Below are positions 24,696 through 34,168 of a stretch of DNA of 64,000 bases, in pieces (the stretch's first letter is position 1; the number at the start of each line of letters is the position of its first letter). The notes beneath the pieces were generated by a model, which was not told the origin of the DNA, did not search any database, and saw only the letters and a program-made list of their open reading frames with translations. Source of the stretch: Rikenellaceae bacterium. GTDB taxonomy: Bacteria; Bacteroidota; Bacteroidia; Bacteroidales; Rikenellaceae. Location: NCBI GenBank assembly GCA_015059735.1, contig SUZX01000007.1, positions 1 to 64,000 on the forward strand, written 5' to 3'. The translations under genes were made by a program, and so were the position numbers.

Positions 24696-24725
24696 CAAAG
24701 ATAACACATTCCGTTGTAAATCGCA
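24696..24725 (-). promoter_or_regulatory. Minus-strand promoter of GH73 gene
   Basis: On the minus strand TTG (24725-24723), a 19-base spacer and TATCTTTG (24703-24696) form a full consensus promoter. Its -7 element and the plus-strand -7 element form an 11-bp inverted repeat (24671-24681 with 24694-24704). Confidence 0.65.
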
Positions 24726-24828
24726 ATACAAAGATTCCGGATAACGACCCTATTCGCAAAAAGTCAACCGGATCGAGTAGGCAGATTTTATCGGTACGAT
24801 AAGACAATTTGCGCAAGGAGAAACTATT

Positions 24829-26235
24829 ATGGAGTTATTCGACCAACTAATTGCCACAGCCAACGATCTGTTGTGGGGGTATGTGATGATCATCGCCCTG
24901 TTGGGTTGCGCAATCTACTTCACGCTACGCAGTCGGTTTGTGCAATTTCGAATGTTGGGCGAGATGTTCCGGCAACTGACCCATGCCAACACACATTCTG
25001 GTGAGGAGATGGCTCAAAAACAGATCTCTCCGTTTCAAGCTTTCGTCGTTTCTATCGCCAGCCATGTCGGCACAGGCAACTTGGCGGGAGTAGCCACTGC
25101 TATCGCTGTCGGTGGCCCGGGAGCGATATTTTGGATGTGGGTCATCGCGCTGGTCGGCTCGGCCAACTCATTCATAGAAAATACCCTTGCCCAACTCTAC
25201 AAACGCAAAGCCGATGACTCGTATATTGGCGGTCCGGCCTACTACATCATGTATGGTTTACGTTGTCGTCCGATGGCGATTTTGTTCAGTGTGCTGACTA
25301 TCGTCACATTCAGTTTTGCGTTCAATACGGTACAAAGCAATACCATTTGTGAGGCGATGGAAAATGCGTTCGGCATCGATAGTTTTTATATGGGTATTGG
25401 CCTTACGGTCGCTACCTTGTTGATTATCTTCGGTGGCATCCAGCGCATTGCCCGCGTGAGCGAGGTTGTCGTGCCGATCATGGCGATAGGTTATCTGTTG
25501 CTTGCAATCGTGGTAGTGGTGCTCAATATCGAACATATTCCGCAAGTACTCTCGATGATCTTCAAAAATGCCTTTGGTATTGAGCAGTTTGCCGGAGGCG
25601 GCTTGGGTGCTGCCATGATGCAGGGAATCAAACGCGGTTTGTTCAGTAACGAGGCCGGTATGGGATCGGCTCCCAATGCGGCAGCTACGGCATCGATCTC
25701 TCACCCCGTAAAGCAGGGGTTGATCCAGATGCTCGGCGTCTTCACCGATACAATCGTCATTTGTTCCTGTACCGCTTTCATCATTTTGGTCAGCGGAGTT
25801 TCTCTCAACGAATTCAACGGGGTGCAACTCACACAGGAAGCACTGACTTCGGAGATCGGAGGTGCCGGCCGCATCTTTGTAGCGATCACCATTTTCTTCT
25901 TTGCTTTTTCGTCGATCTTCGGCAACTATTATTATGGCGAAGCAAACCTGCGCTTCGTCACTCGTTCCCGCATGGCCCTAAACATCTTCCGTATTTTGGT
26001 CGGAGGCGTGGTGATGATCGGTGCAGTCATGAGCCTCAAAACCGCATGGAGCTTGGCCGATATCACAATGGGACTGATGACCTTATGCAACCTCATAGCC
26101 ATTGTTTTGTTGGGGCGACAGGTGCTTCTGCTCCTCGAAAACTACCGCACGCAACGCCGTGCCGGTAAAGATCCCGCTTTCCGAAAACAGGATATTGCCG
26201 AATTGGCTGAAAACGACGGAATCGAATGTTGGTAA
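24829..26235 (+). CDS. Sodium/proton:alanine symporter, AGCS family
   Basis: The protein has 468 residues and about 10-11 membrane segments. AGCS signatures are present: HVGTGNLAGVATAIAVGGPGAIFWMWVIA, SFIENTLAQLYKRK, and KRGLFSNEAGMGSAPNAAATA. The family couples uptake of alanine or glycine to sodium or protons at the inner membrane. The ion and amino acid preference cannot be read here. It stands apart from the following DUF4254 gene by 58 bases. Confidence 0.94.
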   Translation: MELFDQLIATANDLLWGYVMIIALLGCAIYFTLRSRFVQFRMLGEMFRQLTHANTHSGEEMAQKQISPFQAFVVSIASHVGTGNLAGVATAIAVGGPGAIFWMWVIALVGSANSFIENTLAQLYKRKADDSYIGGPAYYIMYGLRCRPMAILFSVLTIVTFSFAFNTVQSNTICEAMENAFGIDSFYMGIGLTVATLLIIFGGIQRIARVSEVVVPIMAIGYLLLAIVVVVLNIEHIPQVLSMIFKNAFGIEQFAGGGLGAAMMQGIKRGLFSNEAGMGSAPNAAATASISHPVKQGLIQMLGVFTDTIVICSCTAFIILVSGVSLNEFNGVQLTQEALTSEIGGAGRIFVAITIFFFAFSSIFGNYYYGEANLRFVTRSRMALNIFRILVGGVVMIGAVMSLKTAWSLADITMGLMTLCNLIAIVLLGRQVLLLLENYRTQRRAGKDPAFRKQDIAELAENDGIECW

Positions 26236-26293
26236 CAACTTACTGTTAATATATATTGTATCAAATAAATAAAACCTAATAACATCTACTACT

Positions 26294-26899
26294 ATGTTTA
26301 CCGAAAACGCCAACCGAATTTTCAATCAGGCAATCGCAGATTATCATCGTTGGGACGATGTAGATCATGCCATCGAAAATCCTTACGAAACCGGATCGCT
26401 CGATCATCTACTCTACCACAAAAACTGGATTGACACCGTACAATGGCACCTCGAAGATATTATCCGCAATCCGGAGATCGATCCCGTAGAGGCGTTGCAG
26501 ATCAAACGCCGCATCGACAAATCGAATCAGGATCGTACGGATATGGTTGAGTACGTCGATTCGTATCTGCTTGATAAATATAAGGAGATCGTTCCGGCAG
26601 CCGATGCACGACTGAACACTGAAACTCCGGCTTGGGCCATCGATCGTTTGTCGATCTTGGCATTGAAGATTTACCACATGGCTCGTGAAACCGAGCGCAC
26701 GGATGTCGATGATGCACATCGTGCAGCCTGCCAAAAGAAACTTGATGTATTGTTGACACAACAAGTTGATCTGTCGCGTGCTATCGAGGAGTTGATTGAG
26801 GATATCGAAGCCGGTCGCAAGTACATGAAGACCTACAAACAGATGAAGATGTACAACGATCCGGCACTGAATCCGGTGCTCTATGGACAGAAAAAATAA
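26294..26899 (+). CDS. DUF4254 protein
   Basis: The 201-residue, mostly helical protein has the DUF4254 pattern: LLYHKNWIDTVQWHLEDIIRNPEIDP, then RRIDKSNQDRTDMVEYVD. It is cytoplasmic with no signal peptide. The family is typically found next to family 9 glycosyltransferases in Bacteroidota, as here, where the end of this gene overlaps the glycosyltransferase start by 17 bases. The function is unknown. Confidence 0.93.
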   Translation: MFTENANRIFNQAIADYHRWDDVDHAIENPYETGSLDHLLYHKNWIDTVQWHLEDIIRNPEIDPVEALQIKRRIDKSNQDRTDMVEYVDSYLLDKYKEIVPAADARLNTETPAWAIDRLSILALKIYHMARETERTDVDDAHRAACQKKLDVLLTQQVDLSRAIEELIEDIEAGRKYMKTYKQMKMYNDPALNPVLYGQKK

Positions 26900-27929
26900 T
26901 ACATCTCAAACCGCACTTCCGCACCACTTGTTGGTGATGCGTAACTCGGCTATGGGCGATGTGGCTATGTTGCCGCATGCCTTGCGGGCATTGCAGGCAG
27001 CCTATCCCAAACTACGTATCACCGTGGCGACGCAAGCGATGTTCAAACCCTTCTTCGCGGGATTGAATGTCGAGTTTCTCGTTGTCGATACCAAGCAGAC
27101 ACACCACTCATTAGCTGGCATGTGGCAGCTGGCTGCCGAAGCCCGAAAATTGGGCATCGATGCCGTTGCCGATGTCCATGATGTTTTGCGTTCGCAGGCT
27201 TTTCGGCTCTCGATGTGGCTGCACGGAATTCGGGTAGCTCACATTCGCAAAGGTCGCGCCGAGAAAAGGCAGTTTATCCGTTGCGGAGGTCGTGGTATGA
27301 AACCTTTGTGCCACACGGTATCACGCTATTGCGATGTCTTTCGGCAATTGGGATTCCGTTTCGACGATCCCGCACCCGTGATATGGACTCCGCGCCCCAA
27401 TCCGATGGGCGAAAAAGAGGGGACATGGGTCGGATTCGCACCATTCTCGGCACAGGCCGGTAAGACTTATCCCGAAGATTTAGCCCGCGAAACGGTTGCT
27501 CTGCTCGCTTCGCGTTACGACCGAGTTTTCATTCACAGCGGTGGTGGAAAAGAGGCTGAATTTGCACAGGAGATGGAGCGTACCTACCCCAATGTGACTG
27601 CATTATGGGGACGTGTGCGATTTGCCGGCGAGATGGATCTCTTGGGCAATTTAGACTGTGTGGTATCGATGGACTCGCTGGTGATGCACATGGCGGCATT
27701 GGTCGGAACACCCACTGTCTCGGTATGGGGAGCCACCCATCCTGCACTCGGATTTTTAGGATGGGGAACCGATCAGCAGTTGATTTTGCAAGCCGATATG
27801 GAGTGTCGCCCTTGTTCGGTATTCGGATCAAAACCTTGCAAATACGGAGATTACAGATGTCTGCAAGCAATCACGCCGCAGATGATTGTCGAACGGGTTG
27901 CTGTGGCTGTTGCCACTCGGACGCGTTAA
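26883..27929 (+). CDS. Family 9 glycosyltransferase (heptosyltransferase-like)
   Basis: The protein has 348 residues. The N-terminus LLVMRNSAMGDVAMLPHALRAL and the C-terminal VSMDSLVMHMAALVGTPTVSVWGATHP motif are typical of GT9 enzymes that add heptose or related sugars to the lipopolysaccharide core. The start inside the DUF4254 gene (17-base overlap) suggests translational coupling. Cysteines near the end (CRPCSVFGSKPCKYGDYRCL) occur in many GT9 members. The donor sugar is uncertain. Confidence 0.92.
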   Translation: MDRKNNTSQTALPHHLLVMRNSAMGDVAMLPHALRALQAAYPKLRITVATQAMFKPFFAGLNVEFLVVDTKQTHHSLAGMWQLAAEARKLGIDAVADVHDVLRSQAFRLSMWLHGIRVAHIRKGRAEKRQFIRCGGRGMKPLCHTVSRYCDVFRQLGFRFDDPAPVIWTPRPNPMGEKEGTWVGFAPFSAQAGKTYPEDLARETVALLASRYDRVFIHSGGGKEAEFAQEMERTYPNVTALWGRVRFAGEMDLLGNLDCVVSMDSLVMHMAALVGTPTVSVWGATHPALGFLGWGTDQQLILQADMECRPCSVFGSKPCKYGDYRCLQAITPQMIVERVAVAVATRTR

Positions 27930-27949
27930 CCCGATAGCATCTTAAATCA

Positions 27950-27993
27950 AGAGAGGGCTGTTGCAACATGCACGTTGAACAGCCCTCTCTTTG
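27950..27993 (+). terminator. Rho-independent terminator
   Basis: A 13-bp stem (27950-27962 with 27978-27990), extended by CAAC/GTTG, is followed by T residues. It lies between convergent genes and may serve both. Confidence 0.85.
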
Positions 27994-28004
27994 TATGCAG
28001 TAAA

Positions 28005-28760
28005 TTATTCCATCGGCCTTACGCGTACCTCGGTAATGCCTTCCAACTCACGCACCAATCGGTCGATGTCGGTTTTCTCTTCCACTTCGCCATAATGATA
28101 GGGATAGAAGATGGCGGGACGAATGGTCTTTACAACTTCAACAGCCTGATCAACGGTCATCGTATATGGCTGATTGACCGGCAAAAACGCGATATCAATA
28201 TCACGCAACGCCATCATCTCGGCAGTCGGTTCACCATCGCCTGCAACATAGATGCGAGTGCCGCCTATGGTAAAGATGTAGCCGCAATCCTCACGGGACT
28301 TGGGGTGGAACTGCTGGCGGTCAGGTGAGGTGTTATAAGCTGCCACAGCCTCGATTTTTACATAATCTCGTGGGCGAGCGACACTTCCGGGGCGCATCGT
28401 ATGGCAATTCATCTCAAAGGCTTCTGCCGAGGTGCGGTCACATACGATATCGGTTGATGCGGTAAGCAACGAATCAATTGCCGCTACGTCCAAATGGTCG
28501 TAATGCGAATGGGTTACAACAACCAAATCGGCTTTCGGCAACTTCGCATAATCGGCATAGCCGCTGACCGGATCGATATAAATATGTTTATCGCCTACGG
28601 TTATGGCAAACGATGCGTGTTTGAAAAACGTAAAGGTTATTGTGCCTCCATCACGAGTAGAAATGGTGTCGGCCGGATAGGTCGGGAGGTTCTTTTTGCC
28701 ACATCCGAGAAATGAAAGAATCGACATGGTAATCAGAATAATTATAGGTTTTACATTCAT
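28005..28760 (-). CDS. Metallo-beta-lactamase-fold lipoprotein, UlaG-like
   Basis: The protein has 251 residues from the ATG at 28760. The signal ends SFLGC, with lipidation at cysteine 20. The metal site THSHYDHLD is clear, and later histidines lie in VAGDGEPT and YPYHYGE. It resembles the UlaG branch of the fold, which holds hydrolases such as ascorbate-6-phosphate lactonase and NAPE-PLD-like enzymes. As a lipoprotein it acts in the envelope, so a cytoplasmic sugar-phosphate role is unlikely. The substrate is unknown. The longer frame to 28793 would hide the signal. Confidence 0.85.
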   Translation of the reverse strand: MNVKPIIILITMSILSFLGCGKKNLPTYPADTISTRDGGTITFTFFKHASFAITVGDKHIYIDPVSGYADYAKLPKADLVVVTHSHYDHLDVAAIDSLLTASTDIVCDRTSAEAFEMNCHTMRPGSVARPRDYVKIEAVAAYNTSPDRQQFHPKSREDCGYIFTIGGTRIYVAGDGEPTAEMMALRDIDIAFLPVNQPYTMTVDQAVEVVKTIRPAIFYPYHYGEVEEKTDIDRLVRELEGITEVRVRPME

Positions 28761-28904
28761 TTTGTTAATACGGCTTTTTAGTGTTCTCCTCAATGAATCG
28801 CCGTTGTGGGAATAAAGATAAGAAATTTATCGGGAAAATGCAAAAATCAAACAACAAAACGCATGCCGAATAAAGTCGGGGCGGGAAAACTCTTCGATAA
28901 CCTT

Positions 28905-30113
28905 CTATCGGTGTCTTTGGTCTAGTTGCAATACATTGGGGAGAACAAGCCCCAATGTGCCAAGCAATAAAATGGCAATCCCACAGACAATAAAGGTGTT
29001 GGATAATCCGATCCGATCCGCCAAAAAACCGGTGCCGAGCAGACCTAGAGCTGCTGGCAACTGACCGACACTGAAATAGATGGAGAGTACGCGCCCCAAG
29101 AAACCGGAATCCAATCGTGTTTGAACGACCGAGATGAACGAGGAGTTGAACACTCCTCCCGCGATACCTTCGAGTGCTGTCAGCAACGCAAATCCGACGA
29201 ATGCAGTTGAAGATAACATTCCGGATAAAGTAAATGCTAGTCCGACAACGATATTCGACGAACAGATCAATACTACACGATTGATATTGTAATTGCGCAA
29301 ACTCATCAATGCGCCGCCAAGCAACGAACTTCCACCCCATAGAATCTCTATCAGGCTCATCTCAAAAGTGCCACCTCCGAAATGCTGCAATGTCATGAGT
29401 GGATAAAGTACCCCGACCGGCATGATGAAGAGCAACACCAAAATCGACAAAGTAAACAGCCATGCTAACCCTCGAACTGCTTTTATGGCCATAAGACCCT
29501 CTAAAAACTCACGGTGCAAATTGTGCATAAGATTTGAGCGGATCGGGCGGGGAATGTGGATGCAAAGCAGTGACAAACAGGCTACAACAGCCCCTGCTAC
29601 ATCGAGCAATAAAATATTACCGATGGATGTGATTCCGATAAGCAATGCTCCGAGTGCCGGACCGACGATGTTGGCCGATGCCGAGATCATTTGATTGATA
29701 CCGGCAATACGGGTGAGTTGATCTTCGGGGGCAAGCAGGGGAACGGAGGCCTGCATGGCGGGCATGTGAAAGGCCGATCCGATTGATCGGCAGGCCAGCA
29801 ACAGATAAATATGCCAAATCTCGGCAACACCCAAATAGAACAAAACAGCCAACAGAAGGGTGCAAAGTGCAATAAATCCATCGGCATAAATCATCGTTCG
29901 TTTACGATCCCAACGATCGATATAGACCCCGATAAAGAGCCCCAACAATGCTTGTGGCAACATGCCGGACATTGTAGCCAATGCCAATACCTCCGGAGAG
30001 CCGGTTTCGAGCGACATCCAAAAAATAATGGCATAGCCGACCACCGAACTGCTGAGTATTGAGATCAGCTGTCCGCTCCAAATGAAGGCAAAAGTACGTT
30101 TCCAGTTCTCCAT
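28905..30113 (-). CDS. Major facilitator superfamily transporter
   Basis: The protein has 402 residues and about 11-12 membrane segments. The loop GVYIDRWDRKRTMIYAD matches the MFS signature between helices 2 and 3. It resembles the macrolide-efflux (MefA)-like branch. The substrate is not known. A TATCTTTG element at 30128-30121 ends only 7 bases before the ATG, so the mRNA may have almost no leader. The upstream MBL gene is separated by 144 bases. Confidence 0.9.
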   Translation of the reverse strand: MENWKRTFAFIWSGQLISILSSSVVGYAIIFWMSLETGSPEVLALATMSGMLPQALLGLFIGVYIDRWDRKRTMIYADGFIALCTLLLAVLFYLGVAEIWHIYLLLACRSIGSAFHMPAMQASVPLLAPEDQLTRIAGINQMISASANIVGPALGALLIGITSIGNILLLDVAGAVVACLSLLCIHIPRPIRSNLMHNLHREFLEGLMAIKAVRGLAWLFTLSILVLLFIMPVGVLYPLMTLQHFGGGTFEMSLIEILWGGSSLLGGALMSLRNYNINRVVLICSSNIVVGLAFTLSGMLSSTAFVGFALLTALEGIAGGVFNSSFISVVQTRLDSGFLGRVLSIYFSVGQLPAALGLLGTGFLADRIGLSNTFIVCGIAILLLGTLGLVLPNVLQLDQRHR

Positions 30114-30120
30114 TGCCCCG

Positions 30121-30128
30121 CAAAGATA
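30121..30128 (-). promoter_or_regulatory. -7 element very close to MFS start (TATCTTTG)
   Basis: This TAnnTTTG match on the minus strand has its 3' edge 7 bases from the start codon. No TTG at standard spacing was found. Confidence 0.5.
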
Positions 30129-30425
30129 GGGATTTTATTCGAACGATAAAAGTCAATGCCATCTTCCAACCATTGGATCTTTCATTTCGGTTTTACTGAT
30201 CAATCTTAAATATTGGGAAATCATCGAAATTATGCTCAAACTCCTCAAAAAAAGTCTCTTGCGGCCGGATTTATTCGATCATTTCACCCAAATTGTCTCC
30301 AACGCGATAAAAAAGCACTCTTTTAGGATAGATGTTTCTCTTTTTTCGTTTTCGGATTCGCCGAAAAATAATTACATTTGCGACATCTATATCACTTCGT
30401 TTGTCGAAGATAAAAAAGAATAGAG
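30129..30425. other. Divergent intergenic region
   Basis: This stretch lies between the MFS gene and the DUF349 gene. It holds the TACATTTG promoter element (30373-30380). A 63-codon frame (30232-30423) spans that promoter and looks like chance. No RNA gene is recognised. Confidence 0.5.
30373..30380 (+). promoter_or_regulatory. -7 element of DUF349 gene (TACATTTG)
   Basis: This TAnnTTTG match lies 46 bases upstream of the ATG at 30426. Confidence 0.6.
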
Positions 30426-32495
30426 ATGGCTACTGAAAAATCAATCCTTCCTGCTCCCGAGGAGCAAGTCAGCCAGATGGCTGAAGATGTGCAATCAATC
30501 TCCGTAGCGACATCCGATGTCGCTCAATCCGAAAGCAACGAGCCGGCCACCGATACGGTAACACCCGATCCGGCCTCTGCTGAAACTTTCGAATCGTCGA
30601 GGCCCGAGCAAACACCCGAAACAACGCAATCCACAGTCGATTTTTCCGACGAGGATGCCGCTTTGGCTGCCCAAGATGCCGGCTTGGAATTGGACGACGA
30701 AACCGAAGAGGAGGTTGCTGCCGAAACATTAAACCCCGAACAAAAAGACGAAGAGAATAAATTTGCAGGAAAAAGCAAAGAGGAACTGGTCTCTATGTTT
30801 GGTGAAATGCTCTCGTCACAACCAATACAATCGTTACGTCGCGATGTTGAGGCTTTGAAGATCGCGTTCTACCGCATCCGTCGTGCCGAAGTCGATGCTG
30901 CCCGTCACCTTTTCATTGAAGAGGGTGGTAACGAAGAGGAGTTCTCGGCACCGATCGACAATGCCGAAGTACAACTCAAAGAACAATTCAAGGAGTACCG
31001 TCGTCTGCGCGATGAGTTCATCGCCAACCTCGAAGTCGAAAAAGAGCAAAATCTTCAAATAAAACTCGGAATCATCGAAGAGTTGAAAGAGTTGATCAAC
31101 TCCGATGAAACCCTAAACCATACATTCAACAAATTCCGCGAACTGCAACAACGTTGGAAAGAGACCGGAATCGTTCCACAGCAGAATGTCAAGGACTTGT
31201 GGGAGACCTATAACCTGCATGTAGAACATTTTTATAGTTTCATCAAAATCAACAAAGAGCTTCGCGACCTCGACTTAAAGAAAAACTACGAGCAAAAAGT
31301 TGCTCTTTGTGAACAGGCTGAGGCGCTGGTCATGGAACCTTCGATTGTCGAAGCTTTCCACAAGTTGCAGAAGTTGCATGACGAATGGCGCGAAACCGGC
31401 CCCGTTGCCAACGAATACAAAGAGGCGCTTTGGGAGCGATTCAAAATGGCATCGAGCCGAATCAACAAACAGCACCAAGAGCATTTTGAGGCACTTAAAG
31501 CCGAGCAACTGCACAATTTGGAACTCAAAACCGAGTTATGCACCACTACCGAGGAACTTTGTAACCAACTGCTGACTACTCGCAAGGAGTGGAACAGAGC
31601 CAGCGAACGCCTATTGGAAATCCAAAAAACATGGAAAACCATTGGCTTTGCCCCGAAAAAAGACAACAACCGCATTTATGAGCGTTTCCGCGCCGCCTGC
31701 GACAAGTTCTTCGAAACTAAGCGTCATTTCTATGCCGATGTGAAGACGGAAATGGAGCATAACCTCCAACTCAAACAAGAGATTTGCGAAGCTGCTGAAT
31801 CGCTTGCGATGAGTGAAGAGTGGAAAACGGCCACCGATGAGTTGATCGCATTGCAAGCTCGCTGGAAAGAGATTGGAGCTGTTTCACGTCGCCACTCGGA
31901 TGCAATATGGAAACGTTTCCGTACGGCCTGTGACAAATTTTTCGAGCGTAAAGCGGCACACTTTGCCGGTGTAGATTCCGAATACGAAGAGAACCTCCAA
32001 AAGAAATTGGCTCTACTCGAAGAGATGGCTGCCGCAAACATTAAAGCCGGAGGTTACGAAATGATCCGCGAATTCCAACGTCGTTGGGGAGAGATCGGAT
32101 TTGTGCCCATCAAACAAAAAGATGCGATCCAGAAAAAATACAAGGCCGCAGTTGATACATTATTCGAAGCGTTGCGAGGTTCGGAGCGCGACCGTTCCAT
32201 GAACCGATTCCGTGACAAAGTAGCCTCGATGCGTGCTTCGGGAGATCGTCGGTTGCGATCGGAGCGCGAACGTCTGTTCAACAAAGTTCGCCAATTGGAG
32301 CAGGAGATTGCGTTGTTGGAAAATAACATCGGCTTTTTTGCCAAATCTAAAAATGCCGAAACCTTGGTTGCGGATGTTAAATCCAAAATCGAGCGAGCTC
32401 GTGTTGAAATAGGTGCCACCATCGAAAAGATAAAACTTATCGACAACGAGGAGATGCAGCCGACACCCGAACAAAATGCTAATGACAACCAATAA
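30426..32495 (+). CDS. DUF349 repeat protein
   Basis: The protein has 689 residues. A low-complexity acidic N-terminus (about 1-110) precedes at least five helical DUF349 repeats with recurrent W-K-E-[TI]-G patterns (QRWKETGIVPQQ, DEWRETGPVA, KTWKTIGFAPKK, ARWKEIGAVSRR, RRWGEIGFVPIK). The C-terminus is coiled coil (RSERERLFNKVRQLEQEIALLENN). It is cytoplasmic. The function is unknown, although DUF349 proteins are widespread in Bacteroidota. It is followed by pyrG after 19 bases, so they may share a transcript. Confidence 0.92.
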   Translation: MATEKSILPAPEEQVSQMAEDVQSISVATSDVAQSESNEPATDTVTPDPASAETFESSRPEQTPETTQSTVDFSDEDAALAAQDAGLELDDETEEEVAAETLNPEQKDEENKFAGKSKEELVSMFGEMLSSQPIQSLRRDVEALKIAFYRIRRAEVDAARHLFIEEGGNEEEFSAPIDNAEVQLKEQFKEYRRLRDEFIANLEVEKEQNLQIKLGIIEELKELINSDETLNHTFNKFRELQQRWKETGIVPQQNVKDLWETYNLHVEHFYSFIKINKELRDLDLKKNYEQKVALCEQAEALVMEPSIVEAFHKLQKLHDEWRETGPVANEYKEALWERFKMASSRINKQHQEHFEALKAEQLHNLELKTELCTTTEELCNQLLTTRKEWNRASERLLEIQKTWKTIGFAPKKDNNRIYERFRAACDKFFETKRHFYADVKTEMEHNLQLKQEICEAAESLAMSEEWKTATDELIALQARWKEIGAVSRRHSDAIWKRFRTACDKFFERKAAHFAGVDSEYEENLQKKLALLEEMAAANIKAGGYEMIREFQRRWGEIGFVPIKQKDAIQKKYKAAVDTLFEALRGSERDRSMNRFRDKVASMRASGDRRLRSERERLFNKVRQLEQEIALLENNIGFFAKSKNAETLVADVKSKIERARVEIGATIEKIKLIDNEEMQPTPEQNANDNQ

Positions 32496-32514
32496 TATTT
32501 AATACATCAAACAT

Positions 32515-34134
32515 ATGAAACTTTCTAAGCCCAAATATATTTTTGTGACGGGTGGTGTAGCTTCATCACTCGGTAAGGGCATTATCTCCTCGTCGCTTGC
32601 TCGCTTATTACAGGCTCGTGGTTACGTTACAACTATTCAGAAGTTCGACCCCTATATCAATGTGGATCCCGGGACACTAAACCCCTACGAGCATGGCGAA
32701 TGTTATGTGACGGAAGATGGAACAAAAGCAGACCTCGATTTGGGCCACTATGAACGTTTCACCTCCATTGCCACTTCGAAGAATAATACTGTTACAACAG
32801 GTAAGATCTATCAAGCAATCATAGAAAAGGAGCGTCGTGGCGAATTTCTCGGCAAAACCGTGCAGGTTATTCCGCATATTACCGATGAAATCAAACGTCG
32901 CATTCAACTCAATGGCCAAACCAAGAAATTCGACATCATCATCACCGAGATCGGTGGTACGGTAGGTGACATCGAGTCGTTGCCATTCATCGAATCGGTA
33001 CGCCAGTTACGCAACTCGCTTGGCTATCAAAATACGGCTCTCGTGCATTTAGCATGGGTTCCATACTTGGCAGCTTCGGGAGAGTTGAAAACAAAACCCA
33101 CACAACACTCGGTAAAAGCATTGTTGGAGAACGGCTTGCAGCCCGATGTATTGGTACTCCGTGCCGAACATTCGTTGGACAAAGCCGTAAAACGCAAGAT
33201 CGCACTCTTCTGCAATGTGATGCCCGAAGCCGTTGTCGAATCGGTTGATATGCCGACAATCTACGAGGTGCCGTTACGTCTGTATGAGCAACAAATGGAT
33301 CAAGTCATTTTACAGCGTTTGGGACTTCCGGTTGATGACACAGAATCCGATCTCACGGCTTGGCGCAATTTCGTGGATCGAGTAAAGACTCCCTCCACCC
33401 AAGTAGATATTGCACTTGTCGGGAAATATGTCGAACTCCCCGATGCTTACAAATCGATCATTGAATCGTTTGTACATGCCGGAGCCGTAAACGATTGCAA
33501 AGTCAAATTGCACCTTATCCAATCGGAGAAGATCACTGCCGAGACTGCTCCCGAGTTGCTGAAAGGCATGGCTGGTATTTTGGTTGCTCCGGGTAATGGT
33601 AATCGGGGTGTGGAAGGTAAAATCGAGGCTGTACGTTACGCACGCGAGAATAAAATACCATTCTTCGGCATCTGTCTCGGCATGCAGTGTGCCGTCATCG
33701 AGTATGCCCGCAATGTGTTAGGATTGGAAGATGCCGCCACATTTGAGATGAATAACTCGACAAAGAATCCGGTAATAGATATAATGGCTGAACATAAAGG
33801 TTCGACCGACAAAGGGAATACGACACGTCTTGGAGGTTATGTCTGCACCCTCGATCCCGAATCGAAAGCTGCACAGGCTTATGGTATCACATCGGTCATC
33901 GAGCGCCATTTCCACCACTATGAGTTCAACCTCGATTACCGCGAAGAGTTTGAAAAAGCTGGTATGAAGTGCGTAGGTGTGAATCCTGAAACCGGTTTGA
34001 TAGAAGTTGTCGAGATAGAGAACCATCCATGGTTTGTTGCTACCATGTATCATCCCGAATATAAGAGCACGGTATTGCATCCTGCACCACTCTTTGTAGC
34101 CTTTGTGGCATCTGCTCTTGCCAATAAACAATAA
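32515..34134 (+). CDS. pyrG: CTP synthase
   Basis: The protein has 539 residues, normal for the family. The N-terminal amidoligase domain starts KYIFVTGGVASSLGKGI with its P-loop and has the CYVTEDGTKADLDLGHYERF region. The C-terminal glutamine amidotransferase domain has the nucleophile Cys387 in FFGICLGMQ and the histidine of MYHPE. It converts UTP to CTP with ATP and glutamine in the cytoplasm. It lies between the DUF349 gene and yidC. Confidence 0.98.
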   Translation: MKLSKPKYIFVTGGVASSLGKGIISSSLARLLQARGYVTTIQKFDPYINVDPGTLNPYEHGECYVTEDGTKADLDLGHYERFTSIATSKNNTVTTGKIYQAIIEKERRGEFLGKTVQVIPHITDEIKRRIQLNGQTKKFDIIITEIGGTVGDIESLPFIESVRQLRNSLGYQNTALVHLAWVPYLAASGELKTKPTQHSVKALLENGLQPDVLVLRAEHSLDKAVKRKIALFCNVMPEAVVESVDMPTIYEVPLRLYEQQMDQVILQRLGLPVDDTESDLTAWRNFVDRVKTPSTQVDIALVGKYVELPDAYKSIIESFVHAGAVNDCKVKLHLIQSEKITAETAPELLKGMAGILVAPGNGNRGVEGKIEAVRYARENKIPFFGICLGMQCAVIEYARNVLGLEDAATFEMNNSTKNPVIDIMAEHKGSTDKGNTTRLGGYVCTLDPESKAAQAYGITSVIERHFHHYEFNLDYREEFEKAGMKCVGVNPETGLIEVVEIENHPWFVATMYHPEYKSTVLHPAPLFVAFVASALANKQ

Positions 34135-34168
34135 AAGATTAACAATAAGCAGAGTACATAATTATTAA

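Noticed and set aside
24671..24704. Invertible promoter of the phase-variable Bacteroides type
   Set aside because: The arms are only 11 bp and 12 bases apart. They are made of the two -7 elements themselves, and no recombinase gene is nearby.
30232..30423. 63-codon ORF upstream of the DUF349 gene
   Set aside because: It spans the TACATTTG promoter element at 30373-30380 and has no recognisable features.
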